Origin: Euborellia annulipes
Taxonomy: Eukaryota > Arthropoda > Insecta > Dermaptera > Anisolabididae
Assembly (NCBI GenBank): GCA_023213315.1
Contig: JAKCPI010005171.1
Location: 1 to 64,000, forward strand
Length of the DNA stretch: 64,000 bases
Reading direction: 5' to 3'
Position numbers and translations under genes: made by a program. How positions within the stretch are numbered: position 1 is the first letter of the stretch; each line of letters starts with the position of its first letter. This document shows, piece after piece, positions 22,107 to 32,056 of the stretch. The notes below the pieces were generated by a model. The model did not search any database. It saw only the letters and a program-made list of their open reading frames with translations, and was not told the origin of the DNA.

Positions 22107-22192
22107 ATCTCGACACAAAAAAATCTGGTGTGACCGGCACAGAACACAACCGATGGTAAAAGATATTTCGACCAGTCATGCCAGATTTTTAC
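22107..22192 (+). repeat. F1/B left-hairpin fragment
   Basis: TCTCGACACAAAAAAATCTGG through GACCAGTCATGCCAGATTTTT. Only a worn terminal hairpin is left. Confidence 0.65.
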
Positions 22193-22326
22193 TTTCCGAA
22201 TGCAGATCAGAAGCTTAAAGGTAAAATTTATAATCAGAGGAAAGTTGTAAGGTTTTTTTAATCGCTGAGAAGCGAACTCTTTTTCCGAATGCTATACCTC
22301 TGCACTACGACACTCAAGTGTATAGA

Positions 22327-22575
22327 ATTAATTTCGTCTGTTTTAAGTCGACGTTTCGGAGCCAAACGGCTCCTTCTTCAGGACCGTGCGGTGTCAAAAA
22401 AAAAAAAAAAAAAAAAAAAATAGCCCTCAATTTTGTCATAAAAGCTGTGATTAATCTTGCTAGAAGACATGGTGCCAAACGAAGAAAGAAGTTTTTTTGA
22501 CACCGCATGGTCCTGAAGAAGGAGCCGTTTTGGCTCCGAAACATCGACTTATAGCGGACGGAAGTAATCCAAAAA
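22327..22575. mobile_element. Inverted pair of hammerhead-like ends (Penelope-like remnant)
   Basis: 22327-22397 and 22493-22575 are inverted copies around an A-run centre. Each contains CCTGAAGAAGGAGCC, a T-rich loop, GGCTCCGAAAC and TCGAC. The CUGANGA box, paired stem and GAAAC resemble a hammerhead core with one extra A after the box. Short inverted ends of this type are known for Penelope-like elements; the family assignment is inference. Confidence 0.6.
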
Positions 22576-22616
22576 ATTGCCTGATCATCAGCTTCGGATT
22601 TTATTTATTCATTCTT

Positions 22617-22897
22617 TTTTTTTTTTGTTTATAAAAAACATTCACACTTTTTTTTCTCATTCACACTCACACTCACACACACATTCACACAGTCTTTTCG
22701 GCAGCTCAGGCCATATAAGACATTTACGATAACCGTTATTTATGAATTTTTATATATATTAGGGTCCAGGCATTTTTATTTAAGCCATCTGGTATCCAGA
22801 TGGCTTAAATAAAATCATCGGACTGCCTGGGGTCCGAACCCGCGACGTTTGGTATATGAGGTTAGCACGCTAACCTCTACACCACGCCCCGTGGGCC
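22617..22897 (-). mobile_element. tRNA-derived SINE with 13-bp duplication
   Basis: Full-length reverse copy, T run at its plus-strand start. It is flanked by TTTATTCATTCTT at 22604-22616 and 22898-22910. Head complementary to GGTGTAGAGGTTAGCG and GGGTTCGGACCCC. Very close in sequence to the copy at 20652-20921, including the CCATCTGG variant, suggesting one source. Confidence 0.93.
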
Positions 22898-22956
22898 TTT
22901 ATTCATTCTTCTCAACAATATTCCCTATTTTCATCACAAATATTATAGGGGCTAAT

Positions 22957-23212
22957 TGGACCCTGTTATGCATTAGTGTGTCAAGCGCCAAAAAAAAAAT
23001 TAAAAATTGAGTTAAGCACGGAATATTGTTTCAAATGCTTTATTAATAGTATTTTTTATGAAATATGTCCTAAAAAAATTTATATTTAATGTTACTTACA
23101 CAATTGACAAAAAAAATTATATATAATCCAATGAAAACAAAAAACTTTAAAGTTAATTTTCTCAAAAGTCAGTAGCTGGCGCTTGACATACTAATGCGTA
23201 ACAGGGTCCAAT
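22957..23212 (+). mobile_element. MITE family E (GGACCCTGTTA ends)
   Basis: About 255 bases with inverted ends starting TGGACCCTGTTATGCATTAG and closing GCGTAACAGGGTCCA, continued by inverted GTGTCAAGCGCC. AT-rich interior, no coding capacity. Six copies occur in this window and the interior is well conserved (GGAATATTGTTTCAAATGC). Confidence 0.85.
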
Positions 23213-23798
23213 TAATTTAAATAAATTTAATTTTAAATTCCGTTGATGCTGTTTTTTTTCTTTTTTTTTTTTGTGAATTAAAATGAATGAATCTCTCTCT
23301 AAATATTTTTATCCCACCCGATATTTTCTATTCTTAATCTGATGACGCATGTAATGTAAAATTTTTTGGTTCCTGTCAAATCTGCTCCAAGCTTTTCTAA
23401 TAAATTAACAAAATTTAAAAGAAGAAATTAAATTTAAGACAGATTTTCGTTATTTTTGCCTCTCTGCTTTCATCCCTCCTTGAAATTACTCATTTCCTCT
23501 CTCTCTTTCTCACTTGTTGACTTCTCTTATCAACTCTGACGTTTGTAATCATGAAAAAAAAGGGATTAAATTCCATAAAACAATTATTGTCAAATACAAA
23601 CAAGGCAACGTCCAAAAACATTTTTTTGATTTAGGCTCCAATTTCATCACTCCAGGTTAAGTGATGGTTTAGTTCAAAGGTTTATGTTACCACGCCTCCC
23701 TTAAAAACATTTAATCGTATTATGCCGCCCACCTCGTCCTCGGATTTATAAAATAATACAAAAACAAAAATTTGTATTGCTAAAAAATACCAATATTT
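23213..23798. other. Non-genic DNA
   Basis: AT-rich with T and CT runs. I recognise no repeat family, gene or RNA here. Confidence 0.4.
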
Positions 23799-23800
23799 TA

Positions 23801-24298
23801 TGAGGGCAGGTCAATAAGTCCGTGACTTGGAATGAAACAGGTTTTTGGATTTTATTTTTCAACGTAGTCTCCTTTGAGCTCTATACACTTTGTCCAACGT
23901 TTTTCCACTTTTTTGATCCCTTCCAAAAAATAAGATTTCTCGAGGGCATCAAAATCATCGTTGGAGTCAAATCTCTTTCCACCGAGCCATTTGTTCTGGT
24001 TTGGAAACAAGAAATAGTCACTCGGGGTTAAATCCGGAGAATAGGGCGGATGAGGGAGATATTCGTATCCCAATTCATGAATTTTCGCCATGGAAACTGA
24101 AAATTCACTTTTTTCTATTTTCTTCTCAAATCACGAGGTAGTCTGCTATTAATGGATGTCAAACAAAAACTAAAAGATTCAGCTGGTTCAAATTTCGACA
24201 GGAGTCAGCTGATAGTTGCCTGCTGACAGGAGCAGTGTTGCCATCTCAGTTAAGAGGCGGGAAATTCAAAAAGTCACGGACTTATTGACCTGCCCTCG
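23801..24298 (-). mobile_element. Internally deleted mariner element
   Basis: Ends TGAGGGCAGGTCAATAAGTC and its near-inverse are flanked by TA at 23799-23800 and 24299-24300. At ~498 bases it is well under the ~1.3 kb usual for mariner. The amino-terminal and most of the catalytic region are gone; the 3' part of the transposase gene and both terminal repeats remain. Confidence 0.92.
23852..24091 (-). pseudogene. Mariner transposase, C-terminal remnant
   Basis: The reverse-strand frame encodes the last ~79 residues of a mariner transposase. The diagnostic block PPYSPDLTPSDYFLFPN near residue 19 carries the third acidic residue of the DD34D catalytic triad. WLGGKRF and IKKVEKRWTKCIELKGDY follow before the natural stop. 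The first two catalytic aspartates and the DNA-binding domain are deleted, and a few residues before YFLEGIKK are missing relative to usual mariners. It cannot be active and survives only because both terminal repeats were kept. Confidence 0.92.
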
Positions 24299-24796
24299 TA
24301 TTTAGAATGAACCCTGCGCCGGGCCTGTGAAGATAGCAACATAATAAATTGTTTGTCTTTCTTTTTGTAAAAAAAAATCAAGTAATAAATAATTTATATT
24401 TTTATTTTAGCATCTTCATTAGCATCAATAATAAACAAAAAGCAACCCCCCCTCCAACAACAACAACAATGGGGACATTGTTTACGTAAGTCGTTTTTTA
24501 AGGAACCCCGCCTCAACTGATTAACCGCTCATTGAGACCCAATTAAAATCAAATGGGACAATTTCTATCTCTAGGCTGCTTACGTAAATCTTGAATGGCG
24601 GCTAATTAGAGACTTTTGTATTTGTAATTTCACCTCTATGGTTAAGTTAACAGTCTGGGCCCAGGGACCGTAGAACGTGTAGTGGTTGAGTACATTGGTT
24701 TACATTCTGGCAAATATTTATTTCGATTGATTGCTAGCCCAAGCACTCTAAATGGCCTCCTAAGATGAAAAATCTTAAATAAATAGAAAATAAAAA
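24299..24796. other. Non-genic DNA
   Basis: CAACAACAACAACAA microsatellite near 24457-24472. No gene or known repeat is seen. Some parts are less AT-rich (24480-24680) and could be single-copy. Confidence 0.4.
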
Positions 24797-24944
24797 AAAT
24801 CTGGAGTGATTTAACGCACAGCACTTAAATTCGGTAGTTGTGTACTGTGCCTGTCACACGAAAATTTAGTGACGAGATATATTTAGTTTCCCATAGCACC
24901 TTAGTTAACTTAATCACTTGCATTTTATAAGTAACAAATCCGGT
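24797..24944 (+). repeat. Family B repeat, partial
   Basis: Worn left hairpin (TCTGGAGTGATTTAACGC...CTGTCACACGAAAATTT) and the first part of the B body (TTTCCCATAGCACCTTAG). It is cut off where the next B copy starts, so two B elements lie head to tail. Confidence 0.7.
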
Positions 24945-25240
24945 GTGACTGGCGCACAGCACACAACTTTCTCTTACCCTTCGGTAAGAGAAAGTTGTGC
25001 ACCGTGCTGGTCACACCAGATTTTTTGTGTCGAGATATATTTAGTTTCCCATAGCACCTTAGTTTCAAACTTGCATTTTAAATGTTGACTGCTTGAAATA
25101 AACTATGGTTATTTTTCAAAATTTTAATCTCATATTTGGACATTTTATACACAATATAGAATCCTAAATAAATACAAAATTTCATATGAATTGGAAAAAA
25201 AACTTTTAAATGTGTAAAAATGGCCTCTGAAGCCGAAAAA
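24945..25240 (+). mobile_element. Family B repeat
   Basis: Intact left hairpin (TCCGGTGTGACTGGCGCAC ... GTGCTGGTCACACCAGA; inner stem CTTTCTCTTACCCTTCGG) and the B body through TATGAATTGGAAAAAA. Nearly identical to 52443-52720, so amplification was fairly recent. Confidence 0.85.
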
Positions 25241-25837
25241 AAGAAGTCTATAATTAAATTTAATAATAGTGGAGTTAATTTTAAATAACCTCACAATCAG
25301 AAGAGGAGGGATTTGTTAGAGTGCGTTTAGTTTGAGGTTTTTATCTCCTCCCCCTTAGGGAAATCAGAATCAGAGTATCCCTCTCTGTCTATTTTACATA
25401 ACCTCATTTTTTTTACCAGGATCCAATTACTTGATTGTATTGCTAGTTGAGCAACACGAATAATCAATTTTAGCTATTACTAGAGACAGACGGAAAGGAT
25501 AAAACAAAGCGACATATAAGAAGGGCCTACTGTTTATAAAAAAAAAATTTCAAAATTTTACAAAAACAAATGTGGGAAAAAATAAAAATAAATTATTTAA
25601 ATTTACGGCTAAAGTTTCTATTATAGAGTTATCATCATAGGGTATGTGTTGTGACATAAAGGGATAAATATACATTCTCTCCAAGAAAATCTGAAAACAA
25701 TATAAAAATGCTCACTTCAGGAACGTCATTTTAGTTTTTGCTTAGGGGGGTCAAATGTCCCTAGTTCACTCGGAATGTATACTTATCCCTTTATGACAAA
25801 GTATTTGATGATGTTAATATATAGCTATAGAAATCAT
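25241..25837. other. Non-genic DNA
   Basis: No gene or recognised repeat. Two blocks near 25636 and 25785 share GTGACATAAAGGGATAAATA/ATACTTATCCCTTTATGAC in inverted orientation, with TATACATTC-like neighbours. This could mark a further short inverted-repeat element of ~170 bases (about 25630-25797). Confidence 0.45.
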
Positions 25838-26127
25838 TTTTACTTGCTCTTACCTCTATATATATGTTAATATATAGAGAGAGAGAAAGTATTGGATTCA
25901 TGTCAAAAATTCGATGTCGAGATTTTGATGGATATACACGTTTTGAGGTCCCCTGAATCCAAAAAAGTGGTTTTCGCAACTTGGTCTGTCTGTCTGTGTG
26001 TCTGTGTTCAATTTTAAGCATGAAGGAATTGAGCTCTGCGACTGAAATTTTATATATAAGTTAAACACCCCCCGGGAGCGTGAAAATAAGCTTTTAATCA
26101 AAATCGGCCAAAGAGTACTAGTACTTT
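25838..26127 (-). mobile_element. F1 repeat, right part only
   Basis: Right hairpin, TCTGTCTGTCTGTGTGTCTG microsatellite and adjoining body, ending at AAGAGTACTAGTACTTTCT. The left half is missing. Confidence 0.82.
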
Positions 26128-26631
26128 CTCCTTCTATTATATTTATAAAATAAATAGTTCATTACGGAGAAAGCATAAAACTTCTGCTCAAATCCATTTG
26201 AGAAATTTGAATTTATTTAAAGAAACGAGGAATTGATTAATTGAGTGGCGCACATGTGAAATGTCTCTTTAATCAAAAACTAACGAAGAAACGAATGACC
26301 TTTCATTTTTTAATATATTATTTATATTTTTAGCGAAAACTAATTTTATAATCCCCCCTAGTGAGTGGATTTATAATTAGACGCCCTCCTTTCTGATTCA
26401 ATTTTCACGTTCAGGTGGTACGCATCTCTCTTCTCCTCTCTCTTTGGCCTGCTACTAGAATAGATTAGAAATAAAAAAAAAAAATGAGAGAAATATAAAA
26501 ACAAAATCTTGTTAAAAAATTGAATAAATAAATGCCTTTCAAACAGAGTGTGAATTATCACTTATTACCCCTCAATTTCTAGCATCAATTTAATCAGAAT
26601 CCCTGCTACTTTTATTACTTATTTATGTTTA
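26128..26631. other. Non-genic DNA
   Basis: AT-rich, ends in a G run at 26633-26643. No gene is recognised. Confidence 0.4.
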
Positions 26632-27024
26632 AGGGGGGGGGGGTCGGGAGCGAAGTGGTTACGCATGTTTTCCCGATAAGATAGCGTTGTGTGTCATAAA
26701 AAGTATGCCCAAAAAATCAAGTAATTCAAAAATTTGCCAAGAGATGTCAGAATGGTAGCTAATAATATTTAATGCATTTGGTTGATTTTCATTGATCTTT
26801 TAACAATAAATACTTTATAAATATTATTATATATTATGTATCTTTTATAAAAGCATAAAAATATATAAATTAGGGGATCGGCTGTTAGACTAGCCTGCCA
26901 TCTATTGCAATAATACTGAACTAATTTGACAGTTGATTTTTAAATAAATCATCTAAGCCTAATTTAAAAATTTCTTAATTAAAATGTGATTAATAATAAC
27001 AATAAATTCATTTTTAAATTTAAA
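26632..27024 (+). mobile_element. Family H element, 5' part
   Basis: Matches 29760-30150 and 58955-59330: GGAGCGAAGTGGTTACGCAT, CAAGTAATTCAAAAATTTGCC, GATTAGCCTGCCATCTATTGC-like stretch. It changes at 27025 into the terminal repeat of family I, so a junction between two element families lies there. Confidence 0.75.
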
Positions 27025-27059
27025 AAATGACTTACGAGGTACTGTCCGAACAACCTTAA
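27025..27059 (+). repeat. Family I terminal fragment
   Basis: ATGACTTACGAGGTACTGTC followed by CGAACAACCTTAAAA, the right end of the TTAA-flanked family seen at 10775-11574. Confidence 0.75.
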
Positions 27060-27162
27060 AACAATTTCTCTGCTAGGCACGGTTCTGTGCGACCAGTCAC
27101 ACCAGAAAGATTTGCATTCACTGACGTAGAAATGGAGAGGAAGGGGGTCGGATATTTGATTA

Positions 27163-27848
27163 TTACTTTCTCTTACCTATGTATATATGTAATATATATA
27201 TATAGAGAGAAAGTATTGGATTCATGTCAAAAATTCGATGTCGAGATTTTGGTGGATCTTCACGTTTTGAGGTCCCCTGAATCCAAAAAAGTGGTTTTCG
27301 CGACATGGTCTGTCTGTCTGTCTGTCTGTGTCTGTCTGTCTGTCTGTGTGTGTTCAATTTTAAGCATGAAGGAATTGAGCTAGGAGGTTGAAATTTTATA
27401 TTTAAGTTAGGCACCCTCCTAGGGCGTGAAAATAAGCTTTTAATCAAAATCGACCAAAGAGTACTAGTACTTTACTGATGTACTTTTTCAGTTTTTTTCG
27501 ATTTTCTCAAAATTCGCTCTAACGATTTTGATTAAAATTCAAAAATCAATTATTTTTTAGATTCTCTTTAAAATGTATATTCTCATTTTGTGATTGAAAT
27601 CTTCTGAAGACCACTTTACTCTTGTATTTCATAGGGAAGATAGGAGAAATGGTTGCCATGGTAACAAAATATAAATATTTTCCCATACTTATAAATTTTA
27701 CATCTGAATTCATATGTTCCGTACTGTCGGGAACTAAATATATGTCGACACAAAAAATCTGGTGTGACAAGCACAGTACACAACTTTCGATTACCGAAGG
27801 TAAGAGAAAGTTGTGTGCTGTGCGCCAGTCACACCAGATTTTTTTTTT
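27163..27848 (-). mobile_element. F1 repeat, full length
   Basis: Right hairpin at 27163-27215, a long (GTCT)n tract at about 27308-27352, full body and left hairpin ending ~27848. Open frames of ~100 codons run on both strands here. They are the same frames found in other F1 copies and are not gene products. Confidence 0.92.
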
Positions 27849-28105
27849 TATCAAATTTATACTTTATAGCTTAATAATAATAATTCTATTCTTTATCAAA
27901 CACTCAGCATTAAAGGAGTAAATTGAATTAAACAGAGCTGAGGGCTGGCTGGTGGTGATGCTATTAGGGGAGCATTTAATTCACAAGAGAGAGAGAGAGA
28001 AATTGATTTATAACTGAAAATTTAATATTTATTAAAATTCATATAATCTCTCTCGCATTAAGAGGCTAATTCCTCTATGAAAGGCAGTTATAGTTTAGCC
28101 TTTTT

Positions 28106-28157
28106 AAGGTTGTTCGGATAGTACCCCGTAAGTCATAATAGAATCTATATTTTTTTT
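28106..28157 (-). repeat. Family I terminal fragment
   Basis: AAGGTTGTTCGGATAGTACC and CGTAAGTCATAATAGAATCT in reverse orientation: one end of the TTAA-flanked family, joined directly to family D. Confidence 0.75.
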
Positions 28158-28500
28158 ACTTTCTCGTATAGAATAATATGGGGAATGACTTCCCCCGAGA
28201 CTTTCTCGTATATTCTTTTGGAATTACGTCTGGGTGTGTGTGTGAACTCGATTGCTTAAAAACCAAAGCAGCTAGCTAGATCGATGAAATTTGGTATATG
28301 CTACATATACTAAAATTGTAGAATTCTATCAACTTTTGGAGTAAATACGTCACTTGGAAGTAGTACTTTACCTAATAAGTTTTTTCAGAAATTTCGAAAT
28401 TTTCAATTCTTTGTTATATAAAATGAATTTTTTTTTACCTTTTTTATGACGTTTTAATGACATAATAATAACGTGATGATTGAAAAAAAAAAATGAGAAA
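28158..28500 (-). mobile_element. Family D repeat, distant relative of F1
   Basis: Opens TTTACTTTCTCGTAT, followed by a second ACTTTCTCGTATATTC, then a GTGTGTGTGTG tract, AGCTAGATCGATGAAATTTGG and a T/A-rich body. Order and motifs parallel F1 (hairpin end, GT tract, then body) but the sequence is different. A related segment lies at 55513-55780. Confidence 0.6.
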
Positions 28501-28508
28501 CCACAAAA

Positions 28509-29071
28509 TCTATATATATAAAAATGAAATGGGAAAAATGTATGTATGTAAATATGTATGTATATGTTCTATAGAAATCCACAATTTTCAATGAATCCAT
28601 TTGAAATTAAATACACATATAATACATGGCTCTGGGAGTAACGTAGTAATAATTTGAATCTCTTAAATATTTTGGAAAATTAATTATAATCAAATTTCTT
28701 CAATATGGGAACACAAAATCAACAAGTTGGGTTGAAAAAATAGAGGGCGACCTTTTTGCTCTGTTACCAGCTTTCTCCTTATACGACTAGGCGCTGTGAG
28801 AGGCGCTATGCAGCAGTTGAACAAGAGAAGAGAGCACGCATATGGCTGACCCTTTAAACAGTCATAAACAGACACTTTTGTGCTGTTCCCAATCGGTACC
28901 CTCGCCTCGCTTGAATATAAGATCCTTCCTTAACATCTTAACACTTGCATTGCAACAAGAAATATCCCAAATTGGGAATAAACTTGCTCGCCGAAGGCGA
29001 GCAAGGGGGTCCAGGGGGCGTAGCCCCCCTGGCTAGGCGGAAAGCCCGCCGAAGGCGGGCTTTCCGACTAG
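28509..29071 (+). mobile_element. Non-autonomous Helitron, third copy
   Basis: TC at 28509-28510 after an A, TCTATATATATAAAAATG, GTATGTATGTAAATATG tract, three stacked GC-rich hairpins (GCTCGCCGAAGGCGAGC; a GGGGGCGTAGCCCCC type; GCCCGCCGAAGGCGGGC) and CTAG before T. It matches the copies at 7145 and 17449 throughout, with several substitutions in the 28740-28800 region. Confidence 0.9.
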
Positions 29072-29126
29072 TCACATATAAAATTAAATTTTATTAATAA
29101 TACTATTATAATACCATTATAAAACA

Positions 29127-29417
29127 CATTCATAAATCAATTATTTTTTAGATGCTCTTTAAAATGTTTATTCTCATTTTGCTCTCAAAATTGTTTGAAG
29201 GCCAATTTACTCTTGTACTTCATAGGAAAGATAAGAAAAATGGTAACAAAATAGAAATATTTTCCAATGTTTATAAATTTGACATCTTGAATCCTAATAT
29301 ATTGGCGGAAACTAATAAATATATCTCGACACAAATAAACTGGTGCACAGTGCACAACTTTCTTTTTCCAAAGGTAAGAGATAGATGTGTACTGTGCCGC
29401 AGTCACACCCGATTTTT
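29127..29417 (-). mobile_element. F1 repeat, left half only
   Basis: Body from AATTATTTTTTAGATGCTC to a left hairpin that has lost its outer stem pairing (AAACTGGTGCACAGTGCAC). More worn than most copies. Confidence 0.75.
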
Positions 29418-29683
29418 TAAAATAAATTCTGATAACCTGAGCTGATACAGAATTTTCGAAATATCCGATCCTAACTCTTCAGCCATTAGCGTCAGAACTG
29501 GCACGTTTGTGAGGAGTGTTTCATTGGAATAATATTGAGCTGGGTTCTCGATTCCTTCCTCAGGAGGGGGGGATATCAAAATAATTTTTTGATATGATCA
29601 GGATTTGAGCTCGAGTTGTTTTCAAGCCCGCTTTATCTCGTTGTCTAATCGCTTCCTAGTATATAGGTACCAGAAAGGTTAAT

Positions 29684-30575
29684 TGGACCCTGTTACATTA
29701 GTGTGTCAAGCGCCAAAAAAAAATTAAAAATTGAGTTAAGGCGGAACAGGGACGAAGGTGTTACGCATGTTTTTCCCTATAACAAAGCTTAGTGTGTCAT
29801 AAAAAGAATGACAAAAAATCAAGTAATTCAAAAATTTGCCAAGAGATGTCAGAATGGTAGCTAATAATATTTAATGCATTTGGTTGATTTTCATTGATCT
29901 TTTAACAATAAATACTTTATAAATGTTATTATATATTATGTATCTTTTATAAAAGCATATAATTATATAAATATAGGCCAGATATAGGCTAATACTATAT
30001 CTGCTGTTAGATTAGCCTGCCATCTATTGCAAGAATGCTGAACTAATTTGACAGTTGGTTTTTAAATAAATCATCTAAGCTTATTTTAAAAATTTCTTAA
30101 TTATTATGTGATTAATAATAACAATAAATTCATTTTTAAATTTAAAAAAAAATAAAGATTATTGGGACAGATTGTTTTTTTGTATTTGCTTGATAACAAA
30201 AAAATTAATCAGGATAATTTTTTAATAAGTCATTAAAACAATTATAGCTCGATGTCCCAATAATCTCTTATGAATTTAATTCATTTAAAAAAAACCGCTT
30301 TGAAAAATTCCTTATAATAGTCTAGTTTTTTTTTAAAGTACGTTTAGACGTCGCTCCTGGACCCCCTTAGGCACTGTATATTGTTTCAAATGCTATAATT
30401 AATAGTATTTTTTATGAAATATGTCCTAAAAAAATTTATATTTAATGTTACTTGCACAATTGACAAAAACAATGATATATAATCTAATCAAAACAATGTA
30501 AATCAGAAAAACTTTAAAGTTAATTTTCTTTAATCTCGGTACCTGGCGCTTGACACACTAATGCGTAACCGTGTT
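29684..30575 (+). mobile_element. MITE family E split by family H
   Basis: The E element begins TTGGACCCTGTTACATTAGT and runs to GAGTTAAG (29740). It resumes at GCACTGTATATTGTTTC (30363) and ends TGGCGCTTGACACACTAATG near 30575. The ~620-base interruption is a family H element. Confidence 0.82.
29741..30364 (+). mobile_element. Family H element inserted in family E
   Basis: Imperfect inverted ends: TTAAGGCGGAACAGGGACG and CGTCGCTCCTGGACCCCCTTA. It contains a foldback, GATTATTGGGACA...TGTCCCAATAATC, at about 30157-30272. TTAA-like bases at the edges suggest a TTAA-target element, though only one edge is intact. Other copies: 57317-57866 (reverse), 58946-59569, and the part at 26632. Confidence 0.78.
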
Positions 30576-31039
30576 CATATAAGGTCTTTTTCGGCGTCTG
30601 AGGCCTTTTAGATTTCGTCCCTATTTATTTCAGGAAATTAATGGACAATTCAATTGAAATAACATTCTTGTATCATGAGACGGGATGCAAACCCCAGACT
30701 TCTAGTCGAAGATCTCTATCACGGCATTCGTTCTTTCATTAAACATTTACCGTTGGTTCTTATGACAAAACAATATCATGAACAACCAACATTTTTTTTG
30801 TTTTTTTGTTCTCAAACGAACAAAATGAGAGCAATCGCTTTTACACGATGGCTACGCCACTGTAGCAATTTTGTCATTCGTCTCCAGGAATTTAAAATAA
30901 CACTCGATTAAAGATCTCCTTTTGTTTTTGTTTTTTTCCAAAAGGGTGATTGATACACAATAATATTTCGTTTTCGAATGTTCTAATACGATAATCGGCA
31001 TTCATTTGGCTGGTGTTAATTAAAAATTCATTCACACGT
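30576..31039. other. Apparently non-repetitive DNA
   Basis: None of the window's repeat families is recognised here. Reading frames of 78 codons (plus) and 123 codons (minus, extending to 31263) exist, but I see no domain or splice evidence that would make either a gene. Confidence 0.4.
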
Positions 31040-31245
31040 GAAGCACCAGCAGCAAGCAGTATCCTGGAAATAGCTTCACCGCCGCCGTCAATATTTGCTA
31101 AATTGGCCGACCGACCGACCGCCCTTACGGCTGCGCCTGCCTGCCTCGCTGCTGAGACAATCTCACCCTCGCTCGATAGGGCCGTGACGTCACTGGCTGC
31201 TGTTCCTATTGCTCTCCTTTCAAAAAAAAAAACGATACCCGTTTG
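31040..31245. promoter_or_regulatory. GC-rich island with CRE palindrome
   Basis: About 200 bases with far more G+C and CpG than the window (CCGCCGCCGTC, CCGACCGACCGACCG). It contains the exact CRE palindrome TGACGTCA at 31185-31192. On the minus strand a GAGGGTGAGAT donor-like site follows about 25 bases downstream of the palindrome. This would fit a promoter with a 5' exon reading leftwards, but there is no direct evidence of transcription. Confidence 0.35.
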
Positions 31246-31469
31246 CGGTGTTACAGCTCTCAATTTAAAACGGATAGATAAATATTTAATAGGAGAATAG
31301 AAAGGGGATGAAATTTGCGATCTATGTCAAATGACTGTCTAAAAATTGATTAATTCGCTAGTTATAGATCAAATAAAAATAAGAAGAGTTTTATGTGATG
31401 GCGGAAAGTGAAAAGGGACCCTTTTTTGAAAATTTTACAAATTGAGTTATTGATCTCGAGTAATTTTTT

Positions 31470-31666
31470 GCCCTCGGGGCTTGGTGTAGAGGTTAGCGTG
31501 CTAACCTCGTATACCAAACGTCGCGGGTTCGGACCCCAGGCTGTCTGATGATTTTATTTAAGCCATAACGGTTATCGTCAAAGCCTTAAATGACCTGACT
31601 TGCCGAAAAGACAGTGTGAATGTGTGTGTGAGTGTGAGTGTGAATGAGAAAAAGTGTGAATGTTTT
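31470..31666 (+). mobile_element. tRNA-derived SINE, body shortened
   Basis: Head CTTGGTGTAGAGGTTAGCG and GCGGGTTCGGACCCC, then a jump past the ATTTAAGCC palindrome to AACGGTTATCGTCAAAGCC, then the GTGTGTGTGAGTGTGAG tail. Faces the next SINE tail to tail. Confidence 0.85.
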
Positions 31667-31669
31667 TTA

Positions 31670-31850
31670 TATAAATAACACTCACACTTATTTATCACTC
31701 ACACACACATTCACACAGTCAAAATTCGGCAACTCAGGCCATTTGGTAACCAAATGGCTTAAATAAAATCATCGGACTGCCTGGGGTCCGAACCCACGAC
31801 TTTTTATATACAAGGTTAGCACGCTAACCCCTTCACCAAGCCCCGAGGGC
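31670..31850 (-). mobile_element. tRNA-derived SINE, body shortened
   Basis: Reverse copy starting AACACTCACACTTATTTATC, with CATTCACACAGTC and the head complement ending AAGCCCCGAGGGC. With 31470-31666 it forms a ~380-base inverted pair whose heads lie outward. Confidence 0.85.
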
Positions 31851-31877
31851 TGATCCCGAGTAAAAATGATTAAAAGA

Positions 31878-32056
31878 GGGATCTACACGCCCGCAGAAGG
31901 TCTGCATAGTAAACCTTGAGCGACACACAGGGATATACACGCCCGCACTGGGAACACCGAGGGATACACACGCCCGCATCAGGGACAAACACAGTAGATC
32001 AAAAGTGACCAGAAGAAAAAGTGTGTACCTGCTGTGGGCGTGTGGATTCCTCGATC
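31878..32056. repeat. Three ACACGCCCGCA repeats plus one inverted
   Basis: GGGATCTACACGCCCGCA, GGGATATACACGCCCGCA and GGGATACACACGCCCGCA begin at 31878, 31930 and 31961. An inverted match (TGTGGGCGTGTGGATTCC) lies at 32033-32050. Spacing is irregular (52 and 31 bases). The function is unknown; a transposase-binding or other protein-binding array is possible. Confidence 0.6.

Noticed and set aside
27163..27921. Open frames of ~95-100 codons on both strands
   Set aside because: The same peptides recur in other F1 copies at many positions with frame breaks. They are translations of the repeat and its hairpins, not genes.
30892..31263. 123-codon minus-strand frame, the longest in the window
   Set aside because: Runs through a GC-rich island where stop codons are rare, with an opposing 95-codon frame on the other strand. 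No recognisable motif, and composition changes sharply at the island edges. Kept only as a possible regulatory or exon region.
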